Positions 25,647 through 39,630 of a stretch of 64,000 nt of DNA are shown one piece after another. Each line of letters opens with the position of its first letter. Position 1 is the stretch's first letter. The notes under the pieces are model-generated. The model searched no databases. It worked only from the letters and a program-made list of their open reading frames with translations, and was not told the origin of the DNA. A program made the position numbers and the translations under genes. The DNA is from Leptolyngbya ohadii IS1 (GTDB lineage Bacteria; Cyanobacteriota; Cyanobacteriia; Elainellales; Elainellaceae), in contig NZ_NKFP01000006.1 in NCBI RefSeq assembly GCF_002215035.1, positions 3,625,080-3,689,079 of the forward strand, given 5' to 3'.

Positions 25647-27164
25647 CTACATTGCGCTGAAAGTCTTCTTGTATTCGGCGATCGATTCCTTCAGCAGAGA
25701 CTCCGCTTCATCGTTCAGCTGCTTGTCGTTGCCGACGATTTCCATGTAGCGGGGCTTGCTCGTCTTCAGGTAATCACGCAGACCCTTCGTGAAGGCAACA
25801 ATCTTCTCAGTCGGGATTTCATCCAGATAGCCGTTGATTCCGGCGTAGATGATAGCCACCTGCTCCGCCACCGACAGCGGCGAGTATTGGGGCTGCTTCA
25901 GGATCTCCCGCAGACGCTGACCGCGTGCCAGCTGGTTCTGGGTTGCCTTGTCCAGGTCAGACGCGAACTGAGCAAATGCCTGGAGTTCGTCGAACTGCGC
26001 CAGCTCCAGCTTCACCTTACCTGCAACCTTCTTCATTGCCTTAGTTTGCGCCGCCGAACCCACACGGGATACAGAAATACCGGGGTTCACAGCCGGACGC
26101 TGACCGGAGTTGAACAGGTTGGAGGTCAAGAAGATCTGACCGTCGGTAATCGAAATCACGTTGGTGGGAATGTACGCCGAAACGTCACCCGCCTGGGTTT
26201 CCACGATCGGCAGAGCCGTCATGCTGCCGCCACCCAGTTCATCGCTCAGCTTCGCAGCCCGCTCCAGCAGACGGGAGTGCAAATAGAATACGTCTCCGGG
26301 GTAAGCTTCCCGACCCGGCGGACGACGCAGCAGCAGCGACATCTGACGGTATGCCTGAGCCTGCTTGGACAGGTCATCGTACACAATCAGGGTTGCCTTG
26401 CCTTTGTACATGAAGTACTCCGCCAGAGCCGCACCCGTGTAGGGAGCCAGGTATTGCAGAGCCGCCGGATCGTTTGCATTTGCCGCGACAACGATCGTGT
26501 AGTCCAGTGCGCCGCGCTCCCGCAGGGTTTCAACCACCTGAGCTACCGTGGAAGCCTTTTGACCGACTGCGACGTAAACGCAGATCACATCTTCGCTCTT
26601 CTGGTTCAGGATCGTGTCTACGGCGATCGTGGTTTTACCCGTCTGACGGTCGCCAATGATCAGCTCCCGCTGTCCCCGACCGATCGGAATCATGGCATCG
26701 ATCGCGGTAATCCCCGTCTGCATCGGCTCATGCACAGAGCGACGCTCAATGATTCCCGGTGCGCCGGATTCAATTAGACGAGACTCAGAAGCTTGGATTT
26801 CGCCCTTACCGTCGATCGGACGTGCCAGTGCGTTCACGACGCGACCAATCATGGCATCACCCACCGGAACGGAAGCAATTTTGCCCGTCGAGCGAACCGT
26901 GCTGCCTTCCTGAATACCCAGACCGTCGCCCATCAATACCGCGCCCACGTTATCTTCTTCCAGGTTGAGCGCAATACCAACGGTGCCGTCTTCAAATTCC
27001 AGCAGTTCGCCTGCCATTGCCTGCTGCAAACCATAGACACGGGCAATACCGTCACCCACCTGGAGCACGGTTCCTACATTAGAAACCTTTACGTCCTGGT
27101 CGTACTGCTCGATCTGCTGCCGAATAATGCTGCTAATCTCGTCAGGTCTGATACTAATCGCCAT
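25647..27164 (-). CDS. atpA: ATP synthase F1 subunit alpha
   Basis: 505 residues, standard length. Walker A GDRQTGKT near residue 170, the visible [14 protein letters not shown] segment that carries the Arg finger region, and the N-terminal crown domain ([21 protein letters not shown]) are intact. It forms the non-catalytic nucleotide sites of F1. It lies 90 bases after atpD and 111 before atpC in the same operon. Confidence 0.98.
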   Translation of the reverse strand: MAISIRPDEISSIIRQQIEQYDQDVKVSNVGTVLQVGDGIARVYGLQQAMAGELLEFEDGTVGIALNLEEDNVGAVLMGDGLGIQEGSTVRSTGKIASVPVGDAMIGRVVNALARPIDGKGEIQASESRLIESGAPGIIERRSVHEPMQTGITAIDAMIPIGRGQRELIIGDRQTGKTTIAVDTILNQKSEDVICVYVAVGQKASTVAQVVETLRERGALDYTIVVAANANDPAALQYLAPYTGAALAEYFMYKGKATLIVYDDLSKQAQAYRQMSLLLRRPPGREAYPGDVFYLHSRLLERAAKLSDELGGGSMTALPIVETQAGDVSAYIPTNVISITDGQIFLTSNLFNSGQRPAVNPGISVSRVGSAAQTKAMKKVAGKVKLELAQFDELQAFAQFASDLDKATQNQLARGQRLREILKQPQYSPLSVAEQVAIIYAGINGYLDEIPTEKIVAFTKGLRDYLKTSKPRYMEIVGNDKQLNDEAESLLKESIAEYKKTFSAM

Positions 27165-27254
27165 TGGTGTTTCTCTCTATGCTTCAACTAAAACGTCTGT
27201 AGGTCAGAACGAAAGATGAACAACCGCCAACTGGATGAAAATCTATGAGAATTT

Positions 27255-27812
27255 CTAGGCAACGCTGCCCAGCTTCACGCCAATTCGACGCAGTTGACCG
27301 CGCAGACTTGCATCTATCACCTGGGAGCCAACCTTGATGATCACGCCACCCATCAGATCCGGGTCAATGCGAATGTCTAGCTCCACTTGCTGCGCCTGAG
27401 TCATGCCCTTCACCCTCTCGCGGATGGCTTCCTGCTGTCCCTCGTTAAGTTCCACTGCCGAGGTCACTTCCGCCAGTACGGTCTGCTTCAGCTTCCGCAC
27501 CAGATCCTTGAACTGATTCAGAACCTCCGGCAGGAACACAATCCGTCCGCGATCGACCAGCAGCATCATGAAGTTCACCAGATAGGGGTGAAGCTGATCG
27601 CCTGCAATCTGCCGCAGCACCGATTTTTTCTGGTCAGCCTTGAAGAAGGGATTGGAAAGGAGAAGATCGAGATCGTTGGACTCTTTGATCGCTGCCAGCA
27701 AAGAATCGGCATCTTCCGAGAAGCGATCGACCAGATCCTGCGACTGTGCCAGCGACATCAATGCCTGAGCGTATGGCTCTGCGATTTCCGTAGCGACTAA
27801 CGATGACCTCAT
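27255..27812 (-). CDS. atpD: ATP synthase F1 subunit delta
   Basis: 185 residues; peripheral-stalk connector (OSCP-like, atpH in E. coli). [17 protein letters not shown] starts the helical N-domain, and the C-terminal segment with [20 protein letters not shown] is the family signature. Its start overlaps the atpF stop by 4 bases, so translation is coupled. Confidence 0.96.
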   Translation of the reverse strand: MRSSLVATEIAEPYAQALMSLAQSQDLVDRFSEDADSLLAAIKESNDLDLLLSNPFFKADQKKSVLRQIAGDQLHPYLVNFMMLLVDRGRIVFLPEVLNQFKDLVRKLKQTVLAEVTSAVELNEGQQEAIRERVKGMTQAQQVELDIRIDPDLMGGVIIKVGSQVIDASLRGQLRRIGVKLGSVA

Positions 27813-28348
27813 GACGCGCCTCCCATCATAGCAATGCTGCGATCGATCAGGTGTTGCTGGGTTTCGCCGCTCAGACCCGATCGAAGCTGGGACTCAACCT
27901 GCTGGAGTGCCCGCTCTGCGATCTGCTGTCTGAGTTCAGCAATAATCCGCTCCTGCTGAGAATTAAGATCCTGAGCAGCAGCAGCCTTCATCCGCTGAAT
28001 GTCTTCCTCGGACTGCTTCAAAACCGCTTCCCGTGCGACCTTTGCCCGCTCCTCTGCCTCTGCCCGGATGCGAGCGGCTTCCTGCTGCGCCTGAGCCAGC
28101 TTTTGCTGCTGTTCTGCCAGAGCGGCGGCTGCTTTCTGCTTGCGCTGCTCCGCTTCCTTAATCGAATTCTCGATGTTGGCGCGACGCTCGGATAGCGTTT
28201 TACCCAGGAAGCCTCGTCCGAAGTAGATGAGGACACCAATGATAATCGCTAGGTTAATCAGGTTGGTTTCAAGGATGTCGAAGTTAATCCCAAACCCGTG
28301 CGATTCCGCTTCCGCAGTCAGTAAAAATAAATTTCTCATGGTTATCAT
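27809..28348 (-). CDS. atpF: ATP synthase F0 subunit b
   Basis: 179 residues: an N-terminal membrane helix ([17 protein letters not shown], about 29-45) and a long charged helical stalk ([21 protein letters not shown], and so on). Together with b' it makes the asymmetric b/b' peripheral stalk of photosynthetic organisms. The start could be Met1 or Met4 (ATGATTACCATGAG). Overlaps atpD by 4 bases and follows atpG by 19. Confidence 0.95.
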   Translation of the reverse strand: MITMRNLFLLTAEAESHGFGINFDILETNLINLAIIIGVLIYFGRGFLGKTLSERRANIENSIKEAEQRKQKAAAALAEQQQKLAQAQQEAARIRAEAEERAKVAREAVLKQSEEDIQRMKAAAAQDLNSQQERIIAELRQQIAERALQQVESQLRSGLSGETQQHLIDRSIAMMGGAS

Positions 28349-28367
28349 AGAGAGTTTCCTCGCCCCA

Positions 28368-28859
28368 TTAACCGACCGACTGCGTACCGAGAAGCTTTTC
28401 CAGAATTTGGCGGCTCAGCACATCAACCTGCTGCTCCAAAGACTGCATTGCTTCTTGCTTCTGGCGATCTAACTCAGCCTGAGCCTGCTCGCGCTGCGTC
28501 TGTGCTTCCTGCTGTGCCTCAGCCATTTTCTGTGCCGCAATTTTCCCAGCGTCTGCTTCCGCTTCAGCAATAATTGCCTGAGCCTGACGACGAGTGCTGG
28601 CTAGCTCTTCCTCATACTGTTTCGCCAAATTCTCTGCCTTAGCGAGACGTTCCCGCGCATCGGCTTGACTTGTGCGAATTAAATTCTCTCGATCGTCCAA
28701 TACCTTACCCAGAGGCTTGTAGAAGAGGGCATTGAGAAGCGCGACCAGAATCAAAAACTGAACCGCCATCAGGGGCAGCGTCGCGTCGATATCAAACAGT
28801 CCTCCCTTGCCTCCTTCAGCAGCCGCTTCAGCCGCTAGCAGGATAGTCCAGTGCATCAT
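28368..28859 (-). CDS. atpG: ATP synthase F0 subunit b'
   Basis: 163 residues; b' paralogue specific to cyanobacteria, plastids and some other phototrophs (AtpG in this nomenclature). Membrane helix [20 protein letters not shown] at about 29-48, then [19 protein letters not shown] and a long Gln/Glu/Ala-rich helix that pairs with subunit b. It follows atpH by 150 bases that contain a hairpin and three GGTCAA repeats. Confidence 0.95.
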   Translation of the reverse strand: MMHWTILLAAEAAAEGGKGGLFDIDATLPLMAVQFLILVALLNALFYKPLGKVLDDRENLIRTSQADARERLAKAENLAKQYEEELASTRRQAQAIIAEAEADAGKIAAQKMAEAQQEAQTQREQAQAELDRQKQEAMQSLEQQVDVLSRQILEKLLGTQSVG

Positions 28860-28879
28860 AGTTAAATTGCCCCGCAGTT

Positions 28880-28960
28880 CACGAAAGGGGTCAAGTAGGG
28901 GTCAAATAAAAGAGGTCAAACTAGAGAGTTGAAACAGCCGAAGACCGGCGGCTATCAAGC
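28880..28960. promoter_or_regulatory. Intercistronic hairpin and GGTCAA repeats, atpH-atpG
   Basis: Three (G)GGGTCAA/AGGTCAA direct repeats lie at about 28886-28920 and a GCCG/CGGC-type hairpin at about 28935-28952 between the c-subunit and b' genes. This may affect mRNA processing or translation, because the c subunit is needed in large excess. Inferred only. Confidence 0.4.
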
Positions 28961-29009
28961 GAATGGGGCGAGACGCGAAGGAGATTGCGCCTCAACCCCA
29001 AAGAATGGC

Positions 29010-29312
<303 letters not shown>

Positions 29313-29434
29313 TCAGCGTGATTCACGCAGAAATAGAAGCTTCAGCACTGCGGACGAATTCCAGAGTGAACTCTGAGCCGATCGCCGAAACTGTCTTTGA
29401 TAGCGGGATATTCGGTATCCCTCAACTGAGGAAT

Positions 29435-30196
29435 CTAGTGTTCCTCATGCCCTTCACCGTGGTGATCCTCCATTGCTTCGCCGATATAGGACGCTGCCAG
29501 CGTGGCGAAAATCAATGCCTGAATCGCGCTTGTGAAGAGACCCAGAGCCATTACGGGCAGCGGGATAAACAGCGGTACCAGGAGGACAAGAACCCCAACC
29601 ACTAGCTCGTCTGCCAGGATGTTTCCGAACAATCGGAAGCTGAGCGAGAGGGGCTTGGTGAAATCTTCAATAATTTTGAACGGAAGCATGAACGGCACGG
29701 GCTGCACATAGTTCCCAAAATAGCCCAGTCCTTTCTTCCGAAATCCGGCATAAAAGTATGCCAGAGAGGTCAACAGTGCCAGAGCGATCGTGGTATTGAT
29801 ATCGCTCGTGGGAGCCGCCAATTCTCCTTCGGGGATATGGACCAGCTTCCAGGGAACGAGCGCACCAGACCAGTTCGAGACAAAGATGAACAGGAACAGC
29901 GTTCCAATAAACGGAACCCAGGGACGATACTCTTTTTCCCCAATCTGGGTTTTCGTCAGGTCACGAATGAACTCCAGCGCGTATTCCATCAGGTTTTGGG
30001 TGCCACCCGGAACCATTTGGATGTTGCGAGTTGCCAGGATGGAGGCAATGACCAGCACGCCAATCACAAACCAGGAAACCAGGAAAACCTGTCCGTGCAG
30101 TTCGAGATTTCCAACGTGCCAATAAAACTGCTTACCAACCTCCAACTCTGCCAGAGGAAAAGAGCTTGTGGCAGTTAGCTTGTATAACATTTCCAT
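29435..30196 (-). CDS. atpI: ATP synthase F0 subunit a
   Basis: 253 residues, five to six membrane helices; stator channel subunit (atpB in E. coli). The essential Arg is in [15 protein letters not shown] near residue 190, and the [21 protein letters not shown] helix follows. The C-terminus is His/Glu-rich ([12 protein letters not shown]), as is usual in cyanobacteria. It lies second in the operon, after atp1. Confidence 0.97.
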   Translation of the reverse strand: MEMLYKLTATSSFPLAELEVGKQFYWHVGNLELHGQVFLVSWFVIGVLVIASILATRNIQMVPGGTQNLMEYALEFIRDLTKTQIGEKEYRPWVPFIGTLFLFIFVSNWSGALVPWKLVHIPEGELAAPTSDINTTIALALLTSLAYFYAGFRKKGLGYFGNYVQPVPFMLPFKIIEDFTKPLSLSFRLFGNILADELVVGVLVLLVPLFIPLPVMALGLFTSAIQALIFATLAASYIGEAMEDHHGEGHEEH

Positions 30197-30280
30197 GCGA
30201 AAAATGTCCCAGAATCTTTAGGGGTGCTAGGATGTCCTGAGCCTTACTAGGTGCTAACGAAGTAAATAAGAGTCCGTTAA

Positions 30281-30754
30281 CTAAGAGTCAGGCAAGATGG
30301 TGGTTTTCAGCATGTAAAAGATCACAGCAGCCTTGTAGGTGAGGAAGCCCAGGAAAATCGGCAGAATTTGCAGATCATCCAGTTGTGAAGCAGCCACAAT
30401 GACTCCAATCAAAAGAGCAAGGCGCGTACTGCCCAAACTCTTTCTTTCCCTGCCAAGCTGCGCGACATTTCTCGCCAACATCCTCAAGTAAACCACTCCG
30501 ACACACGCCCCAATCAGATAATTGAGAGCGATGTTAAGAGAATAAAAAACCCAGACGGAGCCAAAAATAATCCCTGTTAAAATCAGGGTCACTTTCAACA
30601 AATCTTGCTGGAGCTGGAAATACTCCTGCATTGATTCATTGGGTTCCGGAGGCAGACCACCGGATTCTTCGACTGTCGTTTCAGGGGTTGGGGGTTGAAC
30701 TGGAGTTTCTGGCGAGTTCACAAGACAAAAGAACCTGATCCAGACTGTTGGCAT
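30281..30754 (-). CDS. atp1: ATP synthase assembly protein I (Atp1)
   Basis: 157 residues, about four membrane helices ([19 protein letters not shown] and later ones) after an acidic Pro-rich start with [13 protein letters not shown], a mark of cyanobacterial Atp1. It heads the atp operon and probably helps c-ring assembly, as UncI does. The start may instead be GTG 30721 (VNSPETPV), which removes 11 residues; neither has a good Shine-Dalgarno. Confidence 0.88.
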   Translation of the reverse strand: MPTVWIRFFCLVNSPETPVQPPTPETTVEESGGLPPEPNESMQEYFQLQQDLLKVTLILTGIIFGSVWVFYSLNIALNYLIGACVGVVYLRMLARNVAQLGRERKSLGSTRLALLIGVIVAASQLDDLQILPIFLGFLTYKAAVIFYMLKTTILPDS

Positions 30755-31051
30755 GGGTCAACTCGACCCTTAAAAATCATATCACCGACAGGTAACAATA
30801 CTTATCAGAAATTTCTTTTTGGGGATCGATCACCGCCGATCGCTTCAGTCTGGCGTGACTCTTCCTATATTAAGTCGGGCTTTTTCCAGAATCAGGTAGG
30901 AAAATGCCTTCTCAATAAGGATCGGAATTTTCCCCATTGTGGGGGATCTAAGGGGCGACAAAGGCTAGAACCTTACAAACCAATCTAGACCGACGCACAG
31001 CAACTAATTCTTCAAACGAAACTGTCCTTTCGAGATTTGCCCTCCCCTATT
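30755..31051. promoter_or_regulatory. atp operon upstream region
   Basis: 297 bases between the methyltransferase stop and atp1. It must hold the main atp promoter on the minus strand. It contains the palindromic repeat at 30932-30956 and a GGGTC/GACCC hairpin (30755-30769) right before the atp1 ATG. No clear -10/-35 pair is named. Confidence 0.45.
30932..30956. repeat. Short palindromic repeat, CCCC/GGGGG type (copy 2)
   Basis: CCCCATTGTGGGGGATCTAAGGGGC is a variant of the repeat at 3713-3741, with the same GGGGGATYTARGGG(G)GC half. It lies upstream of atp1 in the promoter region. Confidence 0.6.
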
Positions 31052-32236
31052 TCATGCAGGGCTAAGGATGATGAGTTGCTGGGACTGGAGCGATCGCACC
31101 CCTGCCAAATCCAGTTCCACCGTCTGTAGAATTTCCCTAACCGAGCGCGTCTGATTACCATCAGCGGCTTTCATGAACTGCCATTCGGCTTCGCTGAGGT
31201 TAGTAATTTGGTAGTCGTAATTAAAAAGACAGCGGCTATCCCAGCCGTCTATGCAAGGGCTGCGATCGGGGATGGCGTTTAAGAGTGTCTCGTCGTCAGA
31301 CCAGTTGTGCTTCGGAAGGGGGTTGCGTCCCAGAAAGAATTCGTAGTGGGTGACGGTTTCTGGATCGAGGAGTTCGATCAGGCGGTATCGCTGACGATCG
31401 CTCAGGTGGGCAGCCCGTTCGATCAGGTCGGGGGCTTTACTGAGGAGGCGATCGAGTTGCCAGACCCGGGGATTGGAAAAGCCAATGAATTCTAAGCCGG
31501 AGGCATCGATCAGTTCAAATAGAGTATCGATGTTGTAGTCAATTTCCTGCGGGTGGACGTACATATCCGCGAAGCATTCGTCCTTCTGGTTTTCGAGCGA
31601 CCAGCGTTCCTGCTCCCGCTTCACCAAACGATTATTTTCTGGAAGCGTGCTGAAAATTTTTCGTCCGACCTGAACTCCATCCCGATAGTCGCCGCGTTTA
31701 TCACCCTGGAGAAGGGCGATCGCCTGCTGCATGAGCTTAATTTCCCAGCGTCCCAGTTCGGCATAGACAAAGATGTGCATGATGCCGCCGGGAGCCAGTT
31801 TCTTAGAAAGTGCCTGGATGCCGCGAATGGGATCAGGCAGGTGATGGAGAACGCCAACGCAGTTAATCAGGTCGAATTCACCGGGCAACTGCTCTACGTC
31901 ATACAGGCTGAGGTGATGGAACTGGACGCGATCGGCTCCACTGCGCTGACATCTTTCTTTTGCGACGGCAAGGGTTCCGGCACTGAGGTCAATGCCTGTC
32001 ACCTGCGCCTGGGGATTAAGGTGAACTAAATATTCTGTGCCTACGCCAGAGCCGCAGCCTGCGTCGAGGATGCGAACGTCGTGACGGGAGGGCTTCTGTC
32101 CGGTGCAGAAGTTGTAGGCGGCAAGCCAGTTCCAACGCCAGTTATAGCCAGGAGGCGGTTCGTCTAATAGAGGTTCGGGAGGGAAGGGGTAGGTGTCGTA
32201 GAGCTTAGCGACGGCAGCGGAGATGGTATCAGACAT
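31052..32236 (-). CDS. Class I SAM-dependent methyltransferase
   Basis: 394 residues. A Rossmann-type methyltransferase domain has motif I ILDAGCGSGVGTEYLV near residues 56-72, the acidic end of strand 2 in VTGIDLSAGTL, and FDLINCVGVLHHLPDP as motif IV. An approximately 180-residue C-terminal extension carries no motif that I recognise; it ends with a winged-helix-like, Leu-rich part (VREILQTVELDLAGVRSLQSQQLIIL). The start KLYDTYPFPPEPL is typical of a cyanobacterial group with unknown substrate. Transcribed away from apcE. Confidence 0.86.
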   Translation of the reverse strand: MSDTISAAVAKLYDTYPFPPEPLLDEPPPGYNWRWNWLAAYNFCTGQKPSRHDVRILDAGCGSGVGTEYLVHLNPQAQVTGIDLSAGTLAVAKERCQRSGADRVQFHHLSLYDVEQLPGEFDLINCVGVLHHLPDPIRGIQALSKKLAPGGIMHIFVYAELGRWEIKLMQQAIALLQGDKRGDYRDGVQVGRKIFSTLPENNRLVKREQERWSLENQKDECFADMYVHPQEIDYNIDTLFELIDASGLEFIGFSNPRVWQLDRLLSKAPDLIERAAHLSDRQRYRLIELLDPETVTHYEFFLGRNPLPKHNWSDDETLLNAIPDRSPCIDGWDSRCLFNYDYQITNLSEAEWQFMKAADGNQTRSVREILQTVELDLAGVRSLQSQQLIILSPA

Positions 32237-36227
<3,991 letters not shown>

Positions 36228-36413
36228 GCAGTCACAATCGGAGTAAAAAATGGTTCCCTTGCGGGGGAATCGCTCCCACTAGAGTTACTCCAATTTAAGT
36301 TGAATGGTAGAAGGTTCTGAGTCTCCTGTCCCTTGATTTGCATTAGGCGATCCGCCTTTGGCGTAGCATGATGCGATCGAGGGACTTTTTGTTGGGAGCA
36401 TTCCAGTTTTGCA

Positions 36414-36549
36414 GCCCTCACCCTAAATCCCTCTCCCACAAGTGAGAGACGGACTTTGAGAAACAAGAACTTCTTGTGGCTTAAAAGGATTCCTATTACT
36501 CTGGCTTTCCTTCTCTCAGCAGTGGGATCAGGGGTTGGGGGATGAGGGC
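36414..36549. repeat. Dispersed ~140 bp repeat with inverted ends, copy 2
   Basis: Begins GCCCTCACCCTAAATCCCTC and closes GGGGTTGGGGGATGAGGGC. Shared internal blocks with copy 1 include GGACTTTGAGA and CCTTCTCTCA. It lies 187 bases beyond the apcE stop in the same orientation as copy 1, so the two copies flank apcE. Confidence 0.75.
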
Positions 36550-36640
36550 GGATTGGATGGTTCGATCAACAAAAGTAGAACGCACTTGTTTCAATAAAGG
36601 TTTACAGGGCGATCGTCTTTGTGTTATGAAGTCTTGGGTT

Positions 36641-36670
36641 GATGGGTGACGCTGCGCTAACACATCCTAC
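36641..36670. repeat. Short palindromic repeat (GGGTGACGCTGCGCTAACAC type)
   Basis: GATGGGTGACGCTGCGCTAA with CACATCCTAC following corresponds to a short interspersed repeat that I recognise from other cyanobacterial genomes (the GTAGGATGTGTTAGCGCAGC family). One copy is in this window, just beyond the kinase stop. Confidence 0.5.
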
Positions 36671-36687
36671 GGAATGCTAGGGGGAAG

Positions 36688-38352
36688 TTAGTCTTTGGGC
36701 ACTATGACACCAATGAGATGAGTGCCTGTTAAGTTAGCTCCTGTGAGATTAGCCGCTCCTAGATGAACATCGGCGAGAGTAGCATTTGTTAGGTTTGCGT
36801 TTTGTAGATCGCTCCGCTTCAAGTCAACAGACCGCAGCCCAGCGTTCGTCAAATTAACGTTCGTTAAATCGCTCGAATGCATAGAGCTTCTAACCAATCT
36901 AACTCCTTCTAGATTGGCTTGGCTGAGATTAGCGTTATTGAAGGAGCTATATTTTAGTTTCGCATTTGCTGCATTAATTCCATCCATTTGGGCATACATA
37001 AAATTTGCAGTCTCCCATTTGCTGCCCTTCAAATTTGCACCTCTTAATCGGGCATAGCTCAGGGTTGTAGCACGCACATCAACATTTTCCAGGTTGGCAT
37101 ATTCTAGTTTTGCAGATGACAGATCAACGCTAACTAAGCGGGCATCTTTCAAATTAGCGCGATCGAGATTAGCATCCTTTAAGTTTGTGTCTGTCAAATT
37201 AGCTCCCTGTAAATTGACTGACTGCAAATCCGCATTTTCTAGATTGGCAGAGGTCAGATCAACACCTTGTAGATCAAGATTTGCTAATCGAGCAGAGCTG
37301 AGATTGCAATTTCGACACTCCCGATTCTTAACCAAGCGTTGAATGAGAGCTGCCTGTAAGTCCTTACTTGCGGGAATGGTTGTAGGACGATCGGCTGGTT
37401 TAAAAGGGCTGGTCGGCTGAAAAAACGCGAGGTAGGCACAAACGATTCCACCGATAACTAGGCTCAGGCTGCTTGCACCCAGGAGCAAATTTTCTGCGAG
37501 CCGCTTTGCCCGATCGACTCTCACTTCGATCGGACGTAATGCTTCTAATGCAGCAGCAGCGTCAGGATAGCGATGTTTGGGATGCGGTTCGACTAGTTTG
37601 CTTAGCCAGATGATGAAACTAGGATTCAAGTGGGGCAGATGTTGTTTGAGGTTGAAACGGTAGCGATCGTCCAGCAGTTTGTGAATTTCAGTCGATCGGG
37701 TTCCGGTGAGAAGGCAAATAAGCGTCGCACCCAGGCTGTAGAGATCGGAGGCGGCTGTGAGTGGTCGTCCAAACTGTTCTTCGGGCGGGATAAATCCGGG
37801 GGTTCCGGCGGCAACGCTGCTGAGTGCTAATTCACCGCCTCGGATGCGGGCAAAGCCAAAGTCGATCAGGTAGGCGTTGAGTTGTTTGTCCACCAGAATA
37901 TTTTCGGGTTTAATATCGCGGTGGATGATGGGCGGAGTCCGTTTTTGCAGATAGACCAGAATTTCCAGCAGTGAAATTGCAATCCGTTTGATCGCTTCTG
38001 GTGTAAAGCTCGATCGCTCTGCCAGTGAGGGGGCATCGTGATATTGCTGAACCAGACAGAACCCCGACGGCGTTTCAAACGAGTCTAGATAGCGAGGAAT
38101 TCGGGGATGGTTGAGCTGCTGTAGAACTTCGATTTCGCGCTCGTGTGCCTTGTAGCCCGACCAGCTATTTTCAGCAGCGGCAAAGCGAAACTCCTTCAGC
38201 ACTACTGGGGAGCGATCGGTTGTCGGTTCTGCCTCAGAAGGGTCGATCGCTTGGGCAAGGTAGGTAATGCGTCCTCCCTCCCAATTTCGTCCCAGCTCAC
38301 GTAAAATTTGATACCTTTTGTTAAGCGTATTTGCGGATTGATTCAGAGACAT
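36688..38352 (-). CDS. Serine/threonine protein kinase with C-terminal pentapeptide repeats
   Basis: 554 residues. Kinase domain at about 13-275: an atypical Gly loop (LGRNWEGG), Lys53 in VVLKEF, HRD at 144-146 (IIHRDIKPEN), DFG at 164-166 and GTPGFIPPEE as the activation end. One membrane helix follows at about 288-312 (LLLGASSLSLVIGGIVCAYL), then about 35 A(N/D)LXX pentads from residue 345 to the end. The kinase is therefore cytosolic and the beta-helix probably lies on the other side of the membrane (inference). It resembles the SpkB-like kinases of cyanobacteria. Single gene convergent with apcE. Confidence 0.9.
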   Translation of the reverse strand: MSLNQSANTLNKRYQILRELGRNWEGGRITYLAQAIDPSEAEPTTDRSPVVLKEFRFAAAENSWSGYKAHEREIEVLQQLNHPRIPRYLDSFETPSGFCLVQQYHDAPSLAERSSFTPEAIKRIAISLLEILVYLQKRTPPIIHRDIKPENILVDKQLNAYLIDFGFARIRGGELALSSVAAGTPGFIPPEEQFGRPLTAASDLYSLGATLICLLTGTRSTEIHKLLDDRYRFNLKQHLPHLNPSFIIWLSKLVEPHPKHRYPDAAAALEALRPIEVRVDRAKRLAENLLLGASSLSLVIGGIVCAYLAFFQPTSPFKPADRPTTIPASKDLQAALIQRLVKNRECRNCNLSSARLANLDLQGVDLTSANLENADLQSVNLQGANLTDTNLKDANLDRANLKDARLVSVDLSSAKLEYANLENVDVRATTLSYARLRGANLKGSKWETANFMYAQMDGINAANAKLKYSSFNNANLSQANLEGVRLVRSSMHSSDLTNVNLTNAGLRSVDLKRSDLQNANLTNATLADVHLGAANLTGANLTGTHLIGVIVPKD

Positions 38353-38677
38353 AGATGGAAATGATTGAGGAGCAAAACAACCACCGTCCCCGGATTGAAG
38401 AAGTCAACAGGGAGCGATCGCAGTTCAGCAATTAATAGCGATAGGAGAATGATAGGGCGGTTTTTTCAGGACAGTACCACCCATCAGGACAGCAAAACGA
38501 CCGCACACCTATGAAGCGAGTTCAGGCGTGATTTACAGTGCGGGTACGACTGACGCGAAGTGAGATAGTACTGCTAGTAGATTAACTAAGATAGATTTAT
38601 AAGTATTTTTTGTTACCTTCCCAGCCATTCAAGCTGCGACGGATACACCCTGAAAAATTAGTGCGATCGCGTTCGTT
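38353..38677. other. Intergenic region, kinase / NYN protein
   Basis: 325 bases upstream of the kinase gene and beyond the 3' end of the NYN gene. It should hold the kinase promoter. A CAGGACAG direct repeat (near 38467 and 38484) is the only structure seen; no RNA gene. Confidence 0.4.
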
Positions 38678-39196
38678 TTAATTATCAGATTTTTCAATAT
38701 GAGTGCGAATATCGTTGAGATCAATATAGCGATCGGTTGCGTTCCTTAGCTCTCTGGCGATCATGCCTTCGGTGGAGACGACCGTGATGTGGGTATTTTT
38801 GGCGCGGAGGAGTTCGATCGCCCGTTCAAAGTCGCCGTCGCCGCTAAACAGAATCACCTGATCGTACTGATCGACGGTGCTGAACATATCAACGACAATT
38901 TCGATATCGAGATTGGCTTTTTGGGAAATGCGACCGGAGGTGTCGTCGTAGTATTCCTTCAAGATTTTGGTGCGAACCGTGTAGCCTAAACTAATGAGGG
39001 CGTCGCGAAAGCCGCGTTGATCTTGAGGGTCTTTGAGTCCGGTGTACCAGAAAGCATTAACAAGCTTGATATCGGTAGGGCGGGTAAAATGTTCCAGTAC
39101 TCTTCTTGGATCGAAGAACCAGCCATTCTTTTGCTGGGCATAAAACATATTGTTGCCGTCTACAAATATCGAAAGACGGTTTGTTGATGGAGACAT
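38678..39196 (-). CDS. NYN domain protein, LabA/DUF88 family
   Basis: 172 residues forming one NYN (PIN-like) domain. Conserved acidic residues lie in SIFVDGNNMFYAQ (residue about 12), LDIEIVVDM (about 97) and FSGDGDFERAI (about 119), the pattern of the metal-binding site of putative RNases. The family includes LabA of Synechococcus elongatus, which modulates circadian output. Whether this is the LabA orthologue or a paralogue cannot be decided here. Single gene. Confidence 0.85.
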   Translation of the reverse strand: MSPSTNRLSIFVDGNNMFYAQQKNGWFFDPRRVLEHFTRPTDIKLVNAFWYTGLKDPQDQRGFRDALISLGYTVRTKILKEYYDDTSGRISQKANLDIEIVVDMFSTVDQYDQVILFSGDGDFERAIELLRAKNTHITVVSTEGMIARELRNATDRYIDLNDIRTHIEKSDN

Positions 39197-39630
39197 AGAA
39201 GCTTTAGACCTATTTTTTAGTAGATTCTTTAGTGAAACCTTGAAAGATGGGAAGTCAAATAAAACGTTAGAGATAGATAGGTAAACTGCGACTAGAAAAC
39301 AGTCTTCAGGGATTCAATCAATTTTAGCGAATAAAAATCAAACAGAGTGACAATCAAGTTCTGTTCAAATGACTTGATGCAAGGGGCAGTTCGCTTCATA
39401 GCGTTGAGCCAATTGCAAAGCCGATCGCATAATTCCAGCGGGGATAGCCGCTTAAGCCAACATTCAGGCTAGGATACGCAGTTTTCCATCCTCCAAATTT
39501 AAGCAGAACTCAGTTCAAACATTATAAAATCATTAACCCTGTCCGATACGCCTCCAATGTTACAGCAAATTGCCCTCAGTGCAGCCCAACGACTCGATCG
39601 CTCGATACTAGAAGGAGCCAGGGGAGCCAC
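39197..39630. other. Intergenic region, NYN protein / sulfurtransferase
   Basis: 434 bases, A/T-richer than the neighbours. It should hold the NYN gene promoter near its left end. An AGCGG/CCGCT hairpin lies near 39439-39454. No convincing gene; a 25-codon open frame at 39557-39634 was rejected. Confidence 0.4.

Larger units (their letters stand above)
36228..36687. other. Repeat-rich intergenic region after apcE
   Basis: 460 bases between apcE and the convergent kinase gene. It contains a GATTCCC/GGGAACC hairpin followed by TTTTTT on the minus strand (36240-36270, possible kinase-transcript terminator), an AGGCGATCCGCCTTTGGCGTAGC palindrome-like element (36345-36367), the second ~140 bp dispersed repeat, and the element at 36641-36670. 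Confidence 0.55.
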
